Positions 8,701 through 17,511 of a stretch of DNA of 64,000 nt are shown here, one piece after another. The stretch lies in contig JAEUHE010000178.1 of NCBI GenBank assembly GCA_016793885.1, forward strand, positions 62,001 through 126,000. Direction: 5' to 3'. The number at the start of each line of letters is the position of its first letter. Within the stretch, counting starts at the first letter, position 1. The position numbers were made by a program, and so were the translations under genes. The DNA is from Verrucomicrobiales bacterium. GTDB taxonomy: Bacteria > Verrucomicrobiota > Verrucomicrobiia > Limisphaerales > UBA11320. A model generated the notes under the pieces. The model saw only the letters and a list, made by a program, of their open reading frames with translations. It had not been told where the DNA came from and did not search any database.

Positions 8701-9906
8701 TCAGGCGCCAACAGATTTGACGACCTTTTGGGCGGCGTCCGCCATGGTATCCCCGCTGATGATGGTCAGGCCGCTGTTCCTGAGGCTGTCTTTGCCCGCG
8801 GCCACATTGTTGCCTTCCAGTCGAACCACCAAGGGCAGCTTGAGCCCGGTCTCACGAACGGCCTCCACGATGCCGGTGGCAATTACATTGCAGTCCATGA
8901 TGCCACCAAAGATGTTCACGAAGATCGCCTTCACAGAAGGATCACTCAGGATGATCTTGAAGGCAGCCGCTACCTGCTCCTTGCTCGCGCCGCCGCCCAC
9001 GTCCAAGAAATTCGCCGGATCGCCGCCGTAGTGCTTAATGATATCCATGGTGGCCATGGCCAACCCGGCCCCATTCACCAAACAGGCGATGTTCCCGTCC
9101 AACTTGATGTAGTTCAGGGAGAACTTACTGGCCTCGATCTCCAAGGGCGATTCCTCCGCCAGATCGCGCATCGCCTGAATGTCGGGATGCCGATACAGCG
9201 CATTGTCGTCCAGACCGATCTTGGCATCGACTGCCACCAACGCTTCCTTGCCGTCGGGTCCGGTGACAATGCACAACGGATTAATCTCGACCATCGAGGC
9301 GTCGCTTTCCCACCAGGTTCGGTAGACCGCCTGGATCAACTTCACGCCCGAATTGAAGGCATCGCCCTTGAGGCCGAGCGCAGTGGCGATCTTCCGGGCC
9401 TGATACGGCATCATCCCCACAGCCGGGTCGATGTGCTCGCGAACAATCTTCTCGGGCGTCTTGGCCGCCACTTCTTCAATGTCGACACCACCCTCGGTGC
9501 TCGCCATCACCAGCGGGCGAGAGACGGCACGGTCCAGCAAAACGGCCAAGTAAAGCTCCTTCTTGATGTCTGGAGCGGAGGCAATCAAGAGCTTGCTGAC
9601 CAAGCGGCCCTCGGGACCCGTTTGCTTGGTCACGAGCACATTGCCGAGCATGGCTTTGGCTTTGTCGAACACCTCGTCCGCGGTTTTGCACAGTTTGACG
9701 CCCCCTTGAAACCCGCTCTTGAAGGTCCCCTTTCCACGGCCACCGGCGTGGATCTGCGATTTGACGACCGCCAGGGTCGAACCCTTGGCGAAAATGCCCT
9801 CCGCGATTTTACGGGCAGCTTCCGGGGTGTCGCACACCTCGCCCTGAGGCACATTGACCCCGTGTCGCTTTAACAGATCCTTAGCTTGATACTCGTGAAT
9901 GTTCAT
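8701..9906 (-). CDS. sucC: Succinate-CoA ligase subunit beta
   Basis: The beta subunit provides the ATP-grasp nucleotide site and the succinate site of the TCA-cycle ligase. The 401-residue protein starts [17 protein letters not shown], as nearly all SucC proteins do. It has [20 protein letters not shown], and [20 protein letters not shown] in the grasp domain, then [20 protein letters not shown] and [13 protein letters not shown] in the C-terminal domain. It is the first gene of a sucC-sucD unit. The gltA terminator lies 26 bases upstream of its start, so it probably uses its own promoter, which would have to overlap that terminator. Confidence 0.97.
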   Translation of the reverse strand: MNIHEYQAKDLLKRHGVNVPQGEVCDTPEAARKIAEGIFAKGSTLAVVKSQIHAGGRGKGTFKSGFQGGVKLCKTADEVFDKAKAMLGNVLVTKQTGPEGRLVSKLLIASAPDIKKELYLAVLLDRAVSRPLVMASTEGGVDIEEVAAKTPEKIVREHIDPAVGMMPYQARKIATALGLKGDAFNSGVKLIQAVYRTWWESDASMVEINPLCIVTGPDGKEALVAVDAKIGLDDNALYRHPDIQAMRDLAEESPLEIEASKFSLNYIKLDGNIACLVNGAGLAMATMDIIKHYGGDPANFLDVGGGASKEQVAAAFKIILSDPSVKAIFVNIFGGIMDCNVIATGIVEAVRETGLKLPLVVRLEGNNVAAGKDSLRNSGLTIISGDTMADAAQKVVKSVGA

Positions 9907-9931
9907 TCGTTGTCAGGAAGCCGATGTCGCC

Positions 9932-9956
9932 AAAAAAACACCGCCCGATCGGGCGG
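9932..9956 (-). terminator. Rho-independent terminator after gltA
   Basis: A perfect palindrome, CCGCCCGATCGGGCGG, at 9941-9956 is followed on the minus strand by TG and seven T (9932-9938). It lies 9 bases after the gltA stop and 26 bases upstream of the sucC start, separating the two TCA-cycle units. Confidence 0.85.
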
Positions 9957-9965
9957 CGGCACACA

Positions 9966-11096
9966 CTATCGTTGATCGATCGGAAGCACCTTAAGCCCGG
10001 AGGGCCCGGTGTAAACACTTTGCGGACGAATCAGCCGATTATCGGCCAACTGCTCCAGCACATGCGCCGTCCATCCCGCGGTGCGCGCAATCGCGAAAAT
10101 CGGGGTAAACAAGTCGGTGGGAATGCCCAGCGAATAGTAGACGGTAGCCGAGTAGAAATCGACGTTCGCGTGGAGATTCTTGCGCTCCAACATGAGTTGG
10201 GCAATCCGTTCGCTCATCTGGATCCACTTCGGCTCGCCAATCTGCGCGCTCAGCTTTTGCGCCATGCGCTTGAGATGGGGAGCCCGGGGGTCCAGCACCT
10301 TGTAAATCCGATGCCCAATGCCCATGATCTTCTTCTTCTGGGCCATGGCATCCTCAATGTAGGCATCCACACTGGCCAGATCACCAATCTCCTGCAGCAT
10401 CTTGATCACGCCCTCGTTGGCACCCCCATGCAACGGCCCTTTCAGCGTGCCGATCGCGCTGGTCACCGCCGAATACATGTCGCTCAAGGTCGCAATGGTC
10501 ACCCGAGCCGCAAAGGTCGAGGCGTTCATGCCGTGATCCGCATGCAGCACATAGCACAGATCCATGGTGCTCTCCATGTCGGCCGAGGGCTTCTCTCCGT
10601 TGATCATCCACAGAAAATTCGCCCCTTCTCCGAGCGTCGGATCCGGATGGACCAGGCTCAACCCTTGGCGATGGCGGTGGAAATAAGCGGTCACGACCGG
10701 AATCTGAGAAATCAATCGCAGTGCCTTGCGCCGCTGCGCATGCTGGGAATCGTCCTCCGCCGTGGTGTCGAAGCACCCGAGAATCGACACCGCCGTGCGC
10801 AACGCATGCATGGGCGGTGTGTCCTTGGGAAGATTGAGAATGGTGTCAATCACACCCTGCGGAAGATCCCGAAACCCAGCCAGAGTCGCACGCAACTCGG
10901 AAAGCTCCTTGCGGCTCGGCAGATGGTTGTGGTGCAGCAAGTGCACCACTTCCTCATAACTCACCCGACCCGCCAACTCATCGATGTCATAACCGCAGTA
11001 GATCAAACGGCCCACTTCTCCCTGAACATCGCTGAGACGGGTTTTGGCCGCGACAACACCCTCTAAACCTTTCGTGATTGTTGCTGGATCTGACAT
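9966..11096 (-). CDS. gltA: Citrate synthase
   Basis: Condenses oxaloacetate with acetyl-CoA at the entry of the TCA cycle. The 376-residue length matches the short type of citrate/2-methylcitrate synthase found in archaea and many bacteria. Active-site motifs are complete: LHADHGMNAST, GPLHGGANEG, GIGHRIYKVLDPRA with the catalytic His, NVDFYSATVYY with the catalytic Asp, and ARTAGWTAH. 2-methylcitrate activity cannot be excluded from sequence. The position directly upstream of sucCD, although separated by a terminator, supports a TCA role. Confidence 0.94.
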   Translation of the reverse strand: MSDPATITKGLEGVVAAKTRLSDVQGEVGRLIYCGYDIDELAGRVSYEEVVHLLHHNHLPSRKELSELRATLAGFRDLPQGVIDTILNLPKDTPPMHALRTAVSILGCFDTTAEDDSQHAQRRKALRLISQIPVVTAYFHRHRQGLSLVHPDPTLGEGANFLWMINGEKPSADMESTMDLCYVLHADHGMNASTFAARVTIATLSDMYSAVTSAIGTLKGPLHGGANEGVIKMLQEIGDLASVDAYIEDAMAQKKKIMGIGHRIYKVLDPRAPHLKRMAQKLSAQIGEPKWIQMSERIAQLMLERKNLHANVDFYSATVYYSLGIPTDLFTPIFAIARTAGWTAHVLEQLADNRLIRPQSVYTGPSGLKVLPIDQR

Positions 11097-11234
11097 GAAT
11101 TTGAGCCCTAGAAATTCGTTAACCGCAAGACGACCGAAGCCTAGGTAAGGGGGAATCCTCAGTCAATGGGTTTGTGCTCAACCACGTCCGGACGGGCATT
11201 TCATAACCAATCTTGCAGGGCACAAATCAACAAA

Positions 11235-12536
11235 CTAATGCATCGGCGACTTCATGGGAGTGACCAGAATCTTGTCCACACGATGCCGATCCATGTCCAA
11301 AACCTCCCAAACATAGCCCTGATCCCTAAAGGTTTCTCCCTCCTTGGGAAGATGCCCCAGATGCTTGGTGATGTAGCCAGAGAGGGTCTGATACTCGTCC
11401 TGGTCGAACGCGACGCCCGGAATGGTTTTGGCAACGCGATCCACCTCCATGAGGCCATCGACTAACCAGGTGCCATCCTCCCTCTTTTGAGCCCCCGGCC
11501 GCGCGCGCTCCTCGGCAGTGGGAAACTCGCCCACGATCGCTTCCATCACGTCATTAATGGTGACCAGTCCGGAAATGCCGCCAAACTCGTCCGCCACCAA
11601 GGCGAGGTGTTTGCCACGCTGCTTGAAGGTCTCGAGCAACTGCAAGGCGTCCTGGCTCTCCGGCACCACCAAAGGCGGGACCATCAAATCTTTTAAACGC
11701 ACCCCGGCGTTGGCCGCAAGATTGGCATAGATCGACTTCACCGACACCAGGCCGACGATGTGGTCCCGGTTTCCGGCATACACCGGAAAATAGCTGTGAT
11801 TGCTCACGACGATCTTGTGCCAGATCGCCTCATGCGGATCGTCCTGGTTCAGAAAGATCACCTTGGTCCGAGGCGTCATCAGATCGCGCACGCGGAGTTG
11901 ATCCAACTCCAACACACTCGACACGATCTCGCTTTCGACTTTGTTGAACGCGCCAGCGCGCATCCCCTCTGCCATCAGCACTCGCACCTCTTCCTCGTTG
12001 ATGGCGTTCGCCGGTTCAGGCTTGATGCGGAAGAGGCGCAGCAGCAACTCCGTGGAACCCGATAGAAAATCAACCAATGGCGCACAGGTCGCTGACAGGC
12101 GGCGCATAAACCTGGATACCAGCAGCGCGATCCCCTCAGGATTGCCGAGCCCAATGCGTTTGGGTACCAGTTCGCCCAGAACCAATGAAAGATACGTGAT
12201 GAGCAAAACGACTACCCCGAAAGAGACCGGACGGGCGTAGGGAGCCAACCCCGGCAACTGTGCCAGGTGGGGGACGAGGTGCTCGGACAGTCGAGCTCCA
12301 CCGAACGCACCAGCGATGACTCCCACCAGTGTAATCCCGCATTGCACCGTGGCAAGAAAGCGGTTGGGCGATTCAGCTAATTCCAGGGCAGCCTTGGCGC
12401 GTTCGTCTCCCTGCTCGGCCAATCGACGCAACCGGCCTTTATTGGCCGAAACCACGGCGATCTCCGTCATAGCAAACACCCCGTTTGCAACGAGAAGCAA
12501 CACCACAACGATCAGTTCCACAGCAAGTTCGGTCAT
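11235..12536 (-). CDS. CNNM/CorC-type membrane protein with DUF21 and CBS domains
   Basis: A 433-residue protein of the family often annotated as hemolysin or CorC/TlyC. Members relate to eukaryotic CNNM magnesium transporters. The DUF21 membrane domain (about 5-190) has three to four helices and the motifs LVLGELVPKRIGL and AMTEIAVVSANKGRLRRLA. A CBS pair follows (about 215-335) with VRDLMTPRTKVIFL and a nucleotide-binding-like LALVADEFGGISGLVTINDVMEAI. The CorC/HlyC domain ends the protein (about 350-430) with PTAEERARPGAQKREDGTW. Mg2+ or Co2+ efflux is the likely role; haemolysin activity is not implied. Neighbours give no clue. Confidence 0.88.
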   Translation of the reverse strand: MTELAVELIVVVLLLVANGVFAMTEIAVVSANKGRLRRLAEQGDERAKAALELAESPNRFLATVQCGITLVGVIAGAFGGARLSEHLVPHLAQLPGLAPYARPVSFGVVVLLITYLSLVLGELVPKRIGLGNPEGIALLVSRFMRRLSATCAPLVDFLSGSTELLLRLFRIKPEPANAINEEEVRVLMAEGMRAGAFNKVESEIVSSVLELDQLRVRDLMTPRTKVIFLNQDDPHEAIWHKIVVSNHSYFPVYAGNRDHIVGLVSVKSIYANLAANAGVRLKDLMVPPLVVPESQDALQLLETFKQRGKHLALVADEFGGISGLVTINDVMEAIVGEFPTAEERARPGAQKREDGTWLVDGLMEVDRVAKTIPGVAFDQDEYQTLSGYITKHLGHLPKEGETFRDQGYVWEVLDMDRHRVDKILVTPMKSPMH

Positions 12537-12623
12537 CCGGCTGTAAGCGAAGGGCCAGTTGCCGCTTCCGTCAACCCTCTTTCCGAAGGGGATGATAAGG
12601 GGTCAGGTGGTAGTTCGTAGACC

Positions 12624-12650
12624 CTCATCACTCATCACTCATCACTCACC
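12624..12650. repeat. Short tandem repeat, 7-base unit
   Basis: Three exact copies of CTCATCA followed by a partial fourth, just downstream of the stop of the metallo-hydrolase gene on the minus strand. It is too short and too regular for a CRISPR array and codes for nothing. Confidence 0.7.
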
Positions 12651-12654
12651 GAAC

Positions 12655-13716
12655 TCACTTCGTCCGGGTACGGTAGGTCCACGAACGCCCCGTTGCCGGC
12701 ACTTGAACGATGTAGTCGCGAGCATCCTTGGCCACGCTCAACTTCAAATGGTTCCCGCTGCACTTTTCCGCGTGATTCGCGATCATTTCATCCGGAGCCG
12801 CGTTCTGGCCGTCGGCCCGCACATTCTTGTGCACCTGATAGACCGCCTGAATCGAAGCCGTGCTCTTCAACGTCTGCACCACCTCTGCGGCCGTCCCTTT
12901 ACGAGGCCCATTGTTCATCACGGCTACCGTCGGTGCCAACGACTGAACCAGCAGCGGATGATTGCTCACATCCAGGCCGTGGTGGTTCGCTTGATAAACA
13001 TCCACCGTCCCGATGCGGTTCACGGGGCAAACCAATTGCTGCTCGATGTTCCAGGTCAGGTCGCCGCCATCAAAAAATCGGAAGTCTCCAAATTGAAGCA
13101 CCCAAACCGAGCTGTTGGCGTTGTCCGACGGATCGGGGTCCTTGAGCTTGGGCTGATCGCATCCCGCCAAGCCAGTCGCACCCGCGGGGGCCGCCACGAA
13201 CTCCTTCTTGGAGGCGAAGCACTTTAAGGAGAGCCGAGGTCCCCCACTCACCGGTTTCAATGGAATCTCCAATCCCGCCTTGACCTGTACACGCTGCTCT
13301 ACCTTCATCTCGCGGTAGGGCCGGATCATCAAGGGCCAGCGGGTATTGGCTTTGTTGCCGTCCGGGTCCGAGTCCGTAACGCCGCCGTCGTAGACCGTCC
13401 CGATGGGGAGGAGCTGACTCAGCTCCGGCGCGCCCCCGAAATGATCGATGTGCAGGTGAGTCACGATCACGTGATCGATCCGCTTCAGTCCGGCCGCTTC
13501 GACGGCAACCCGGTGCATCCGTTGCGGATCGCGCCCGCCGGGATTACCTGCATCGATGAGGATCGACTCGTCGTTCGGGGTCACAATCAGGGTGGATCCG
13601 CCCCCTTCGGAATCGATCCAATAGATGTCGAGAGTCCCGGATTGTTTCCCGGCGAACGAGGGGGGAACCAAGGCCAGGAGAGCCACGGCCAGGATGGCAA
13701 GAATGGGGGTCTTCAT
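12655..13716 (-). CDS. Secreted metallo-beta-lactamase-fold hydrolase (ComEC-like)
   Basis: A 353-residue protein starting at the ATG 13714-13716. Its signal peptide ([23 protein letters not shown]) suggests export. The metal-binding motif HLHIDHFGG and an earlier Asp in [10 protein letters not shown] are those of the metallo-beta-lactamase fold. Downstream, FDGGDLTW and [16 protein letters not shown] match the pattern of ComEC/Rec2 C-terminal domains (SHHGS-like). The substrate is unknown; nucleic acid or phosphoester cleavage is plausible by family. It stands alone between the CNNM-type gene and tRNA-Lys. Confidence 0.82.
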   Translation of the reverse strand: MKTPILAILAVALLALVPPSFAGKQSGTLDIYWIDSEGGGSTLIVTPNDESILIDAGNPGGRDPQRMHRVAVEAAGLKRIDHVIVTHLHIDHFGGAPELSQLLPIGTVYDGGVTDSDPDGNKANTRWPLMIRPYREMKVEQRVQVKAGLEIPLKPVSGGPRLSLKCFASKKEFVAAPAGATGLAGCDQPKLKDPDPSDNANSSVWVLQFGDFRFFDGGDLTWNIEQQLVCPVNRIGTVDVYQANHHGLDVSNHPLLVQSLAPTVAVMNNGPRKGTAAEVVQTLKSTASIQAVYQVHKNVRADGQNAAPDEMIANHAEKCSGNHLKLSVAKDARDYIVQVPATGRSWTYRTRTK

Positions 13717-13839
13717 AGGTTTCGGAGCGGAAGCTAACAAAGGAGCGATCGTTTGAGAACCGAGAATCCAAGAATTCCGCCGATGAAAACCTCTTGCGCC
13801 GCGCTGCTCCCTCGTCTAATTTTCGTGGCTCTTGGAAAC

Positions 13840-13915
13840 GGGTTGGTAGCTCAGTTGGTAGAGCAGTGCCCTTTTAAGGCATTGGTCGTGGGTTCGAGTC
13901 CCACCCAACCCACCA
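13840..13915 (+). tRNA. tRNA-Lys, anticodon TTT
   Basis: Complete cloverleaf. The acceptor stem GGGTTGG (13840-13846) pairs with CCAACCC (13905-13911), the discriminator base is A, and CCA is encoded (13913-13915). The D arm is GCTC-AGTTGGTA-GAGC. The anticodon stem is GTGCC/GGCAT around loop CTTTTAA, giving anticodon TTT. The T arm is GTGGG-TTCGAGT-CCCAC. It stands alone and is convergent with deoC. Confidence 0.97.
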
Positions 13916-13937
13916 CTTTTTGCTGGGATTTTCTGGC

Positions 13938-14732
13938 TCAATAGCCCCCAGCCCCCAACTTCGCGGTGCCGCCCGATGCGTCCGCTCCCGACTTCTCGGC
14001 CGCCTCCCGCCGTCGATACTCATCCAGCATGGCGGCCGTGGCGGTCGCCCCACAGCGGGAACCACCCAAATCGCGAACTTTGATCAGCCCATCCAGATCG
14101 CGCACCCCACCGGCCGCCTTGACCTGAACCTTCGCCGACACGCTCGCGCGCATCAGCGCCAGATCGTGTTCGGTGGCCCCTTTGTAGTTATAGCTGCCAT
14201 CCGGCTGCTTCACGAAGCCGTACCCGGAAGAAGTCTTCACCCAATCCGCCCCCGCCTTCTCGCAAAGCTCACAGAGCTTCCGCTTGAACTCGTCCGAGCT
14301 CAGACCAGCGCCTCCCTTCGTCAAATAGTCGTTCTCAAAAATGACCTTCACCTTCGCCCCCCGTCCATGCGCTTCCGCGCACACGACCTGGATATCGCGC
14401 GCGACATAATCCCAGTCGCCGCCGAGGGCCTTCCCGATGTTGATCACCATGTCGATCTCCGTCGCACCGTCCCGACAGGCCAACTCGGTCTCATAGCGCT
14501 TCGACTCTGTGGCGGAGTTGCCGTGCGGGAAACCAATGACCGCCCCCACCACCACCCCGCTGCCCTTCAGCAACTCGGCGGCCCGCTTCACGGCATAGGG
14601 TTTGATGCAGACCGACGCGACGCCATATTTTGCCGCCAATCGACAGCCGTCCTCCAACTCCTGATCCGTCATCGTCGGATGCAAGAGAGAATGGTCAATC
14701 ATCTTGGCCAGGTCTTCGTAGGTGTATTTCAT
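13938..14732 (-). CDS. deoC: Deoxyribose-phosphate aldolase
   Basis: Splits 2-deoxyribose-5-phosphate into glyceraldehyde-3-phosphate and acetaldehyde through a lysine Schiff base. The 264-residue TIM-barrel protein has MIDHSLLHPTMTDQEL near the start, VGAVIGFPHGNSATESK, VKVIFENDYLT, the active-site segment DWVKTSSGYGF and VQVKAAGGVRDLDG. The C-terminus has a short extra tail of about 25 residues rich in Ala and Gly. It follows the sugar isomerase gene start on the same strand with a 20-base gap to that gene's stop, so the two are probably co-transcribed for sugar-phosphate catabolism. Confidence 0.95.
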   Translation of the reverse strand: MKYTYEDLAKMIDHSLLHPTMTDQELEDGCRLAAKYGVASVCIKPYAVKRAAELLKGSGVVVGAVIGFPHGNSATESKRYETELACRDGATEIDMVINIGKALGGDWDYVARDIQVVCAEAHGRGAKVKVIFENDYLTKGGAGLSSDEFKRKLCELCEKAGADWVKTSSGYGFVKQPDGSYNYKGATEHDLALMRASVSAKVQVKAAGGVRDLDGLIKVRDLGGSRCGATATAAMLDEYRRREAAEKSGADASGGTAKLGAGGY

Positions 14733-14752
14733 GTTTCAACGGGATTTATGCA

Positions 14753-15691
14753 TCAGTGGGGAAAATAAGGAGCCAGCACGTTGCGGGCGACCTTCAGGGC
14801 GCGCTGACGTCCTTCCAGGGATTTCCCAAAGGTGTCGTCCTCCACCTCGATGCAGACGGGTCCACGATACGAGGTTTCCATCAAGGCACTCATGAACCGT
14901 CCCCAATCCATCTCCCCATAGCCGGGAATGCGCGGCTGATGCCACTCGAGAGGATGCGCAAAGACCCCTACCTCCTGCAGACGATCGCGACGGATCTTCA
15001 CATCCTTGGCATGGAGGTGGAAAAACTTGGACTGAAACTCCCTCAGCGGACTGGCGGGATCCATCTGCTGCAGGACGAAGTGGGAGGGATCGTAGTTCAA
15101 CCCGAAACTGTCACTGGGAATGTCGTTGAACGCCCGGCGCCAGATCGCTGGAGTCGTCATGAGGTTTTTGCCGCCCGGCCATTCATCTTTGGTGAAGGAC
15201 ATGGGACAGTTTTCAATCCCGATCTTGATCCCATGATCTTCAGCCAAGGCGATAAGCGGCCGCCAGACTTTCAGAAACCGCGGCCAATTGTCATCCACGC
15301 TGCGCGTCCAATCGCGTCCCACGAAGGTGTTGACGTTCTTGAGCCCCAGCAACTCGGCGCCTCGGATAACCTTCTTCAAGTGATCCACAGCAACTTTGGC
15401 AACCTGGGGATCCGGATCGAGTGGGTTGGGATAATAACCGAGAGCGGTCAGGGCGACCCCCTGAGAACCGCACAACCCGAGGATCTCGTCGACCCGCCCG
15501 CGGGAGAGCGTCGCGACGTCCACATGCGTCACACCGGCGTATTTGCGCTCTGCTTTCCCGACAGGCCAGCACATCGCTTCCACGCAGCTGAATCCTTCAG
15601 CGGCAGCAAAGGTGATCACTTCCTGAAGGCTAAGCTCAGCCAGAATGGCCGAGACAAAGCCGAGCGTTAGGGGTTGGGAATTCGTTTCCAT
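14753..15691 (-). CDS. Sugar phosphate isomerase/epimerase family TIM-barrel protein
   Basis: A 312-residue protein from the ATG at 15689-15691; an upstream GTG at 15727 would add twelve poorly conserved residues. It belongs to the AP-endonuclease-2-like xylose-isomerase fold. Likely metal ligands lie in KIGIENCPMSF, GLNYDPSHFVLQQMD, FHLHAKDVKI and the terminal VCIEVEDDTF. Phrases such as ELLGLKNVNTFVGRD and GYGEMDWGRFMSAL are typical of inositol- or hexulose-acting members. The substrate cannot be named. It is operonic with deoC (20 bases), suggesting carbohydrate breakdown. Confidence 0.85.
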   Translation of the reverse strand: METNSQPLTLGFVSAILAELSLQEVITFAAAEGFSCVEAMCWPVGKAERKYAGVTHVDVATLSRGRVDEILGLCGSQGVALTALGYYPNPLDPDPQVAKVAVDHLKKVIRGAELLGLKNVNTFVGRDWTRSVDDNWPRFLKVWRPLIALAEDHGIKIGIENCPMSFTKDEWPGGKNLMTTPAIWRRAFNDIPSDSFGLNYDPSHFVLQQMDPASPLREFQSKFFHLHAKDVKIRRDRLQEVGVFAHPLEWHQPRIPGYGEMDWGRFMSALMETSYRGPVCIEVEDDTFGKSLEGRQRALKVARNVLAPYFPH

Positions 15692-16072
15692 CGGAGAATG
15701 AGCGTTCCAGAATCTGGGAATCGACACTGTTTAAGATTACAATGCTTACATTTAAAAGCAGCGTCGGGATATCTTCCCGTTTCGCGTTTGAGACACCATG
15801 AAATCCATGAACGTTCGAAATGTCGACGTGATAATGGCTCTCCATGGACTCTTTACCCTCCGCGCTCTCCGCGTCTCCGCGAGAGATTCCGGCAGTCCTT
15901 CCGAGTCAGGGGAGGGAACTTCTCTCGCGGAGGCGCGGAGGACGCGGAGGTGCACCCGGACTGTAGGGGAGCGACCAGGCTCATGGCCTCGATTCACGTC
16001 CACACCCCAGGCAGATAGAACTTGTGAATCGCACTTGCCAAACCGCAAGCCACCCGCTGGAATCCTGGCACC
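15692..16072. other. Intergenic region between divergent genes, carrying a long palindrome
   Basis: About 380 bases with no gene. The main content is the 30-base inverted repeat at 15857-15886 and 15921-15950, listed separately. It presumably also holds promoters for the isomerase gene (minus) and the AAA ATPase gene (plus), but none is clear enough to mark. Confidence 0.6.
15857..15950. repeat. Intergenic palindromic element, 30-base arms
   Basis: The left arm at 15857-15886 begins CCTCCGCGCTCTCCGCG and the right arm at 15921-15950 ends GCGCGGAGGACGCGGAGG. They pair over about 27 of 30 positions around a 34-base loop. Each arm is itself a near-repeat of a CTCCGCG / GCGGAG unit. This resembles a widely scattered bacterial REP-type repeat with 'cgcggaggcgcggag' character. 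It codes for nothing. Confidence 0.85.
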
Positions 16073-17476
16073 ATGGGTTCTCAAATCGAATCGCTGCGAC
16101 TCGCGCTCGCGCACTCGCCCGACAATTTGCCGCTGGTCCTGCTGTATGCCAAGGCCTGTCTGGACGAACTGCAGCTCGGCGATGCGCGCGTCGCCTATGT
16201 TCAGGCAGCCCAGCTGAATCCGAGCAACGCCGAGGCCAAGCTGGGGCTCGCCAAGCTGGCGCAGCTGGAAGGAAAAACCTCCGAGGCCGTGGTCCGAGCC
16301 GAGCAGCTCATCCAAGAGCACCCCACCTCCGCCCCCGCCCGCGTGTTCCTGAGCCGAGTGCTGGCCAGTGAAGGCGAGCTTCAGCGAGCCAAGACCCTCT
16401 ATGAGGAGGCCTTGCGGCTGGACGCGAGCCTGAGCGATCCGGGCCTGGAGAAGATGCTGGCGGGCGTCCGGCCTGCGGAATCCAACGACGCTGCACCACC
16501 AACCCAACGAAGACTCGGAGTGACCGGAGACGGCGAAGCCGTGGAAGACTGGCTCGAGGACGACGATGAGCCCCGCGGCGGCAATGCGTTTGACCTCGGC
16601 TTGGCCGACTTCGAAAGACCCGACATGAGCTTCGCCGATGTCGGCGGGATGGAGGCTGTAAAGGAGGAGATCCGAATGAAGATCATTTATCCGCTTCAGC
16701 ACAAGGATCTCTTCAAGATGTACAACAAGAAGATCGGCGGAGGTGTGCTCCTCTACGGCCCCCCGGGCTGCGGAAAGACGCTGATCAGCAAGGCGACCGC
16801 CGGCGAGATCAAGGCGAACTTCATCGCTCTGGGCCTGCACCAAATCCTCGACATGTGGATCGGCAGCTCCGAAAGGAACATGCACGAAGTGTTCCAACTC
16901 GCGCGCAACAATGCCCCCTGCGTTCTGTTCTTCGATGAGGTCGACGCGTTGGCAGCAGACCGTCGGGACCTGCGCCAGAGCGCCGGACGCAATCTCATCA
17001 ACCAATTCCTGAGCGAGATGGACGGCGCAGGCCCCGAAAACGACGGAGTCCTGATCCTGGGAGCCACGAACGCCCCCTGGCATATCGACCCCGCCTTCCG
17101 TCGCCCCGGCCGATTCGACCGCACCCTCTTTATCCCCCCGCCTGACACGGATGCCCGCAGCGCCATCATCGAAGTCATGGCCAAGCACAAGCCCATTGGG
17201 CAGCTGGATCCCGTCGCGCTGGCCAAGAAGACCGACGGCTTTAGCGGGGCCGACCTCAAAGCGATGTTCGACCTCGCCACGGAGGATGTGCTCTCCGAAG
17301 CGATGAAGACCGGACAGGTGGTGCCCATCTCCACCAAGGATCTGGCCAAGGCGGCGGGCCGTCATAAGCCCACCACCAAGGCCTGGTTCGAGAGCGCTCG
17401 AAACTACGCCATGTACTCCAACCAGAGCGGGTTCTATGACGATGTGCTGAAGTATCTGGGTCTGCTGAAAAAGTAG
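16073..17476 (+). CDS. TPR-containing AAA ATPase (CDC48/Vps4-like)
   Basis: A 467-residue cytoplasmic protein. Three to four TPR-like helical repeats (about 1-130) lead through an acidic linker (EDWLEDDDEP) to one AAA domain. Motifs: FADVGGMEAVKEEI (the CDC48-type entry), Walker A GPPGCGKT, Walker B VLFFDEVDALAADR, sensor-1 ILGATNAPWHID and arginine fingers in RRPGRFDR. The final 35 residues (TTKAWFESARNYAMYSNQ, then GFYDDVLKYLG) resemble the C-terminal helix region of katanin/Vps4-type 'meiotic clade' ATPases. It probably remodels a protein complex selected by the TPRs. The next gene, 35 bases downstream, is a TPR membrane protein and a natural partner. Confidence 0.85.
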   Translation: MGSQIESLRLALAHSPDNLPLVLLYAKACLDELQLGDARVAYVQAAQLNPSNAEAKLGLAKLAQLEGKTSEAVVRAEQLIQEHPTSAPARVFLSRVLASEGELQRAKTLYEEALRLDASLSDPGLEKMLAGVRPAESNDAAPPTQRRLGVTGDGEAVEDWLEDDDEPRGGNAFDLGLADFERPDMSFADVGGMEAVKEEIRMKIIYPLQHKDLFKMYNKKIGGGVLLYGPPGCGKTLISKATAGEIKANFIALGLHQILDMWIGSSERNMHEVFQLARNNAPCVLFFDEVDALAADRRDLRQSAGRNLINQFLSEMDGAGPENDGVLILGATNAPWHIDPAFRRPGRFDRTLFIPPPDTDARSAIIEVMAKHKPIGQLDPVALAKKTDGFSGADLKAMFDLATEDVLSEAMKTGQVVPISTKDLAKAAGRHKPTTKAWFESARNYAMYSNQSGFYDDVLKYLGLLKK

Positions 17477-17511
17477 TTACCCGGCCAGATCCGCACGGGC
17501 TACCTCACTCC

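Noticed and set aside
11235-12536. Haemolysin
   Set aside because: The family label is historical. The DUF21, CBS and CorC/HlyC domain layout points to ion transport instead.
12624-12650. CRISPR-like repeats
   Set aside because: Seven-base units in direct tandem without spacers; no cas genes in the window.
15752-17365. A 537-codon open frame on the minus strand opposite the AAA ATPase
   Set aside because: The plus-strand frame has complete Walker A, Walker B and arginine-finger motifs. The minus frame has none and also reads through the palindrome.
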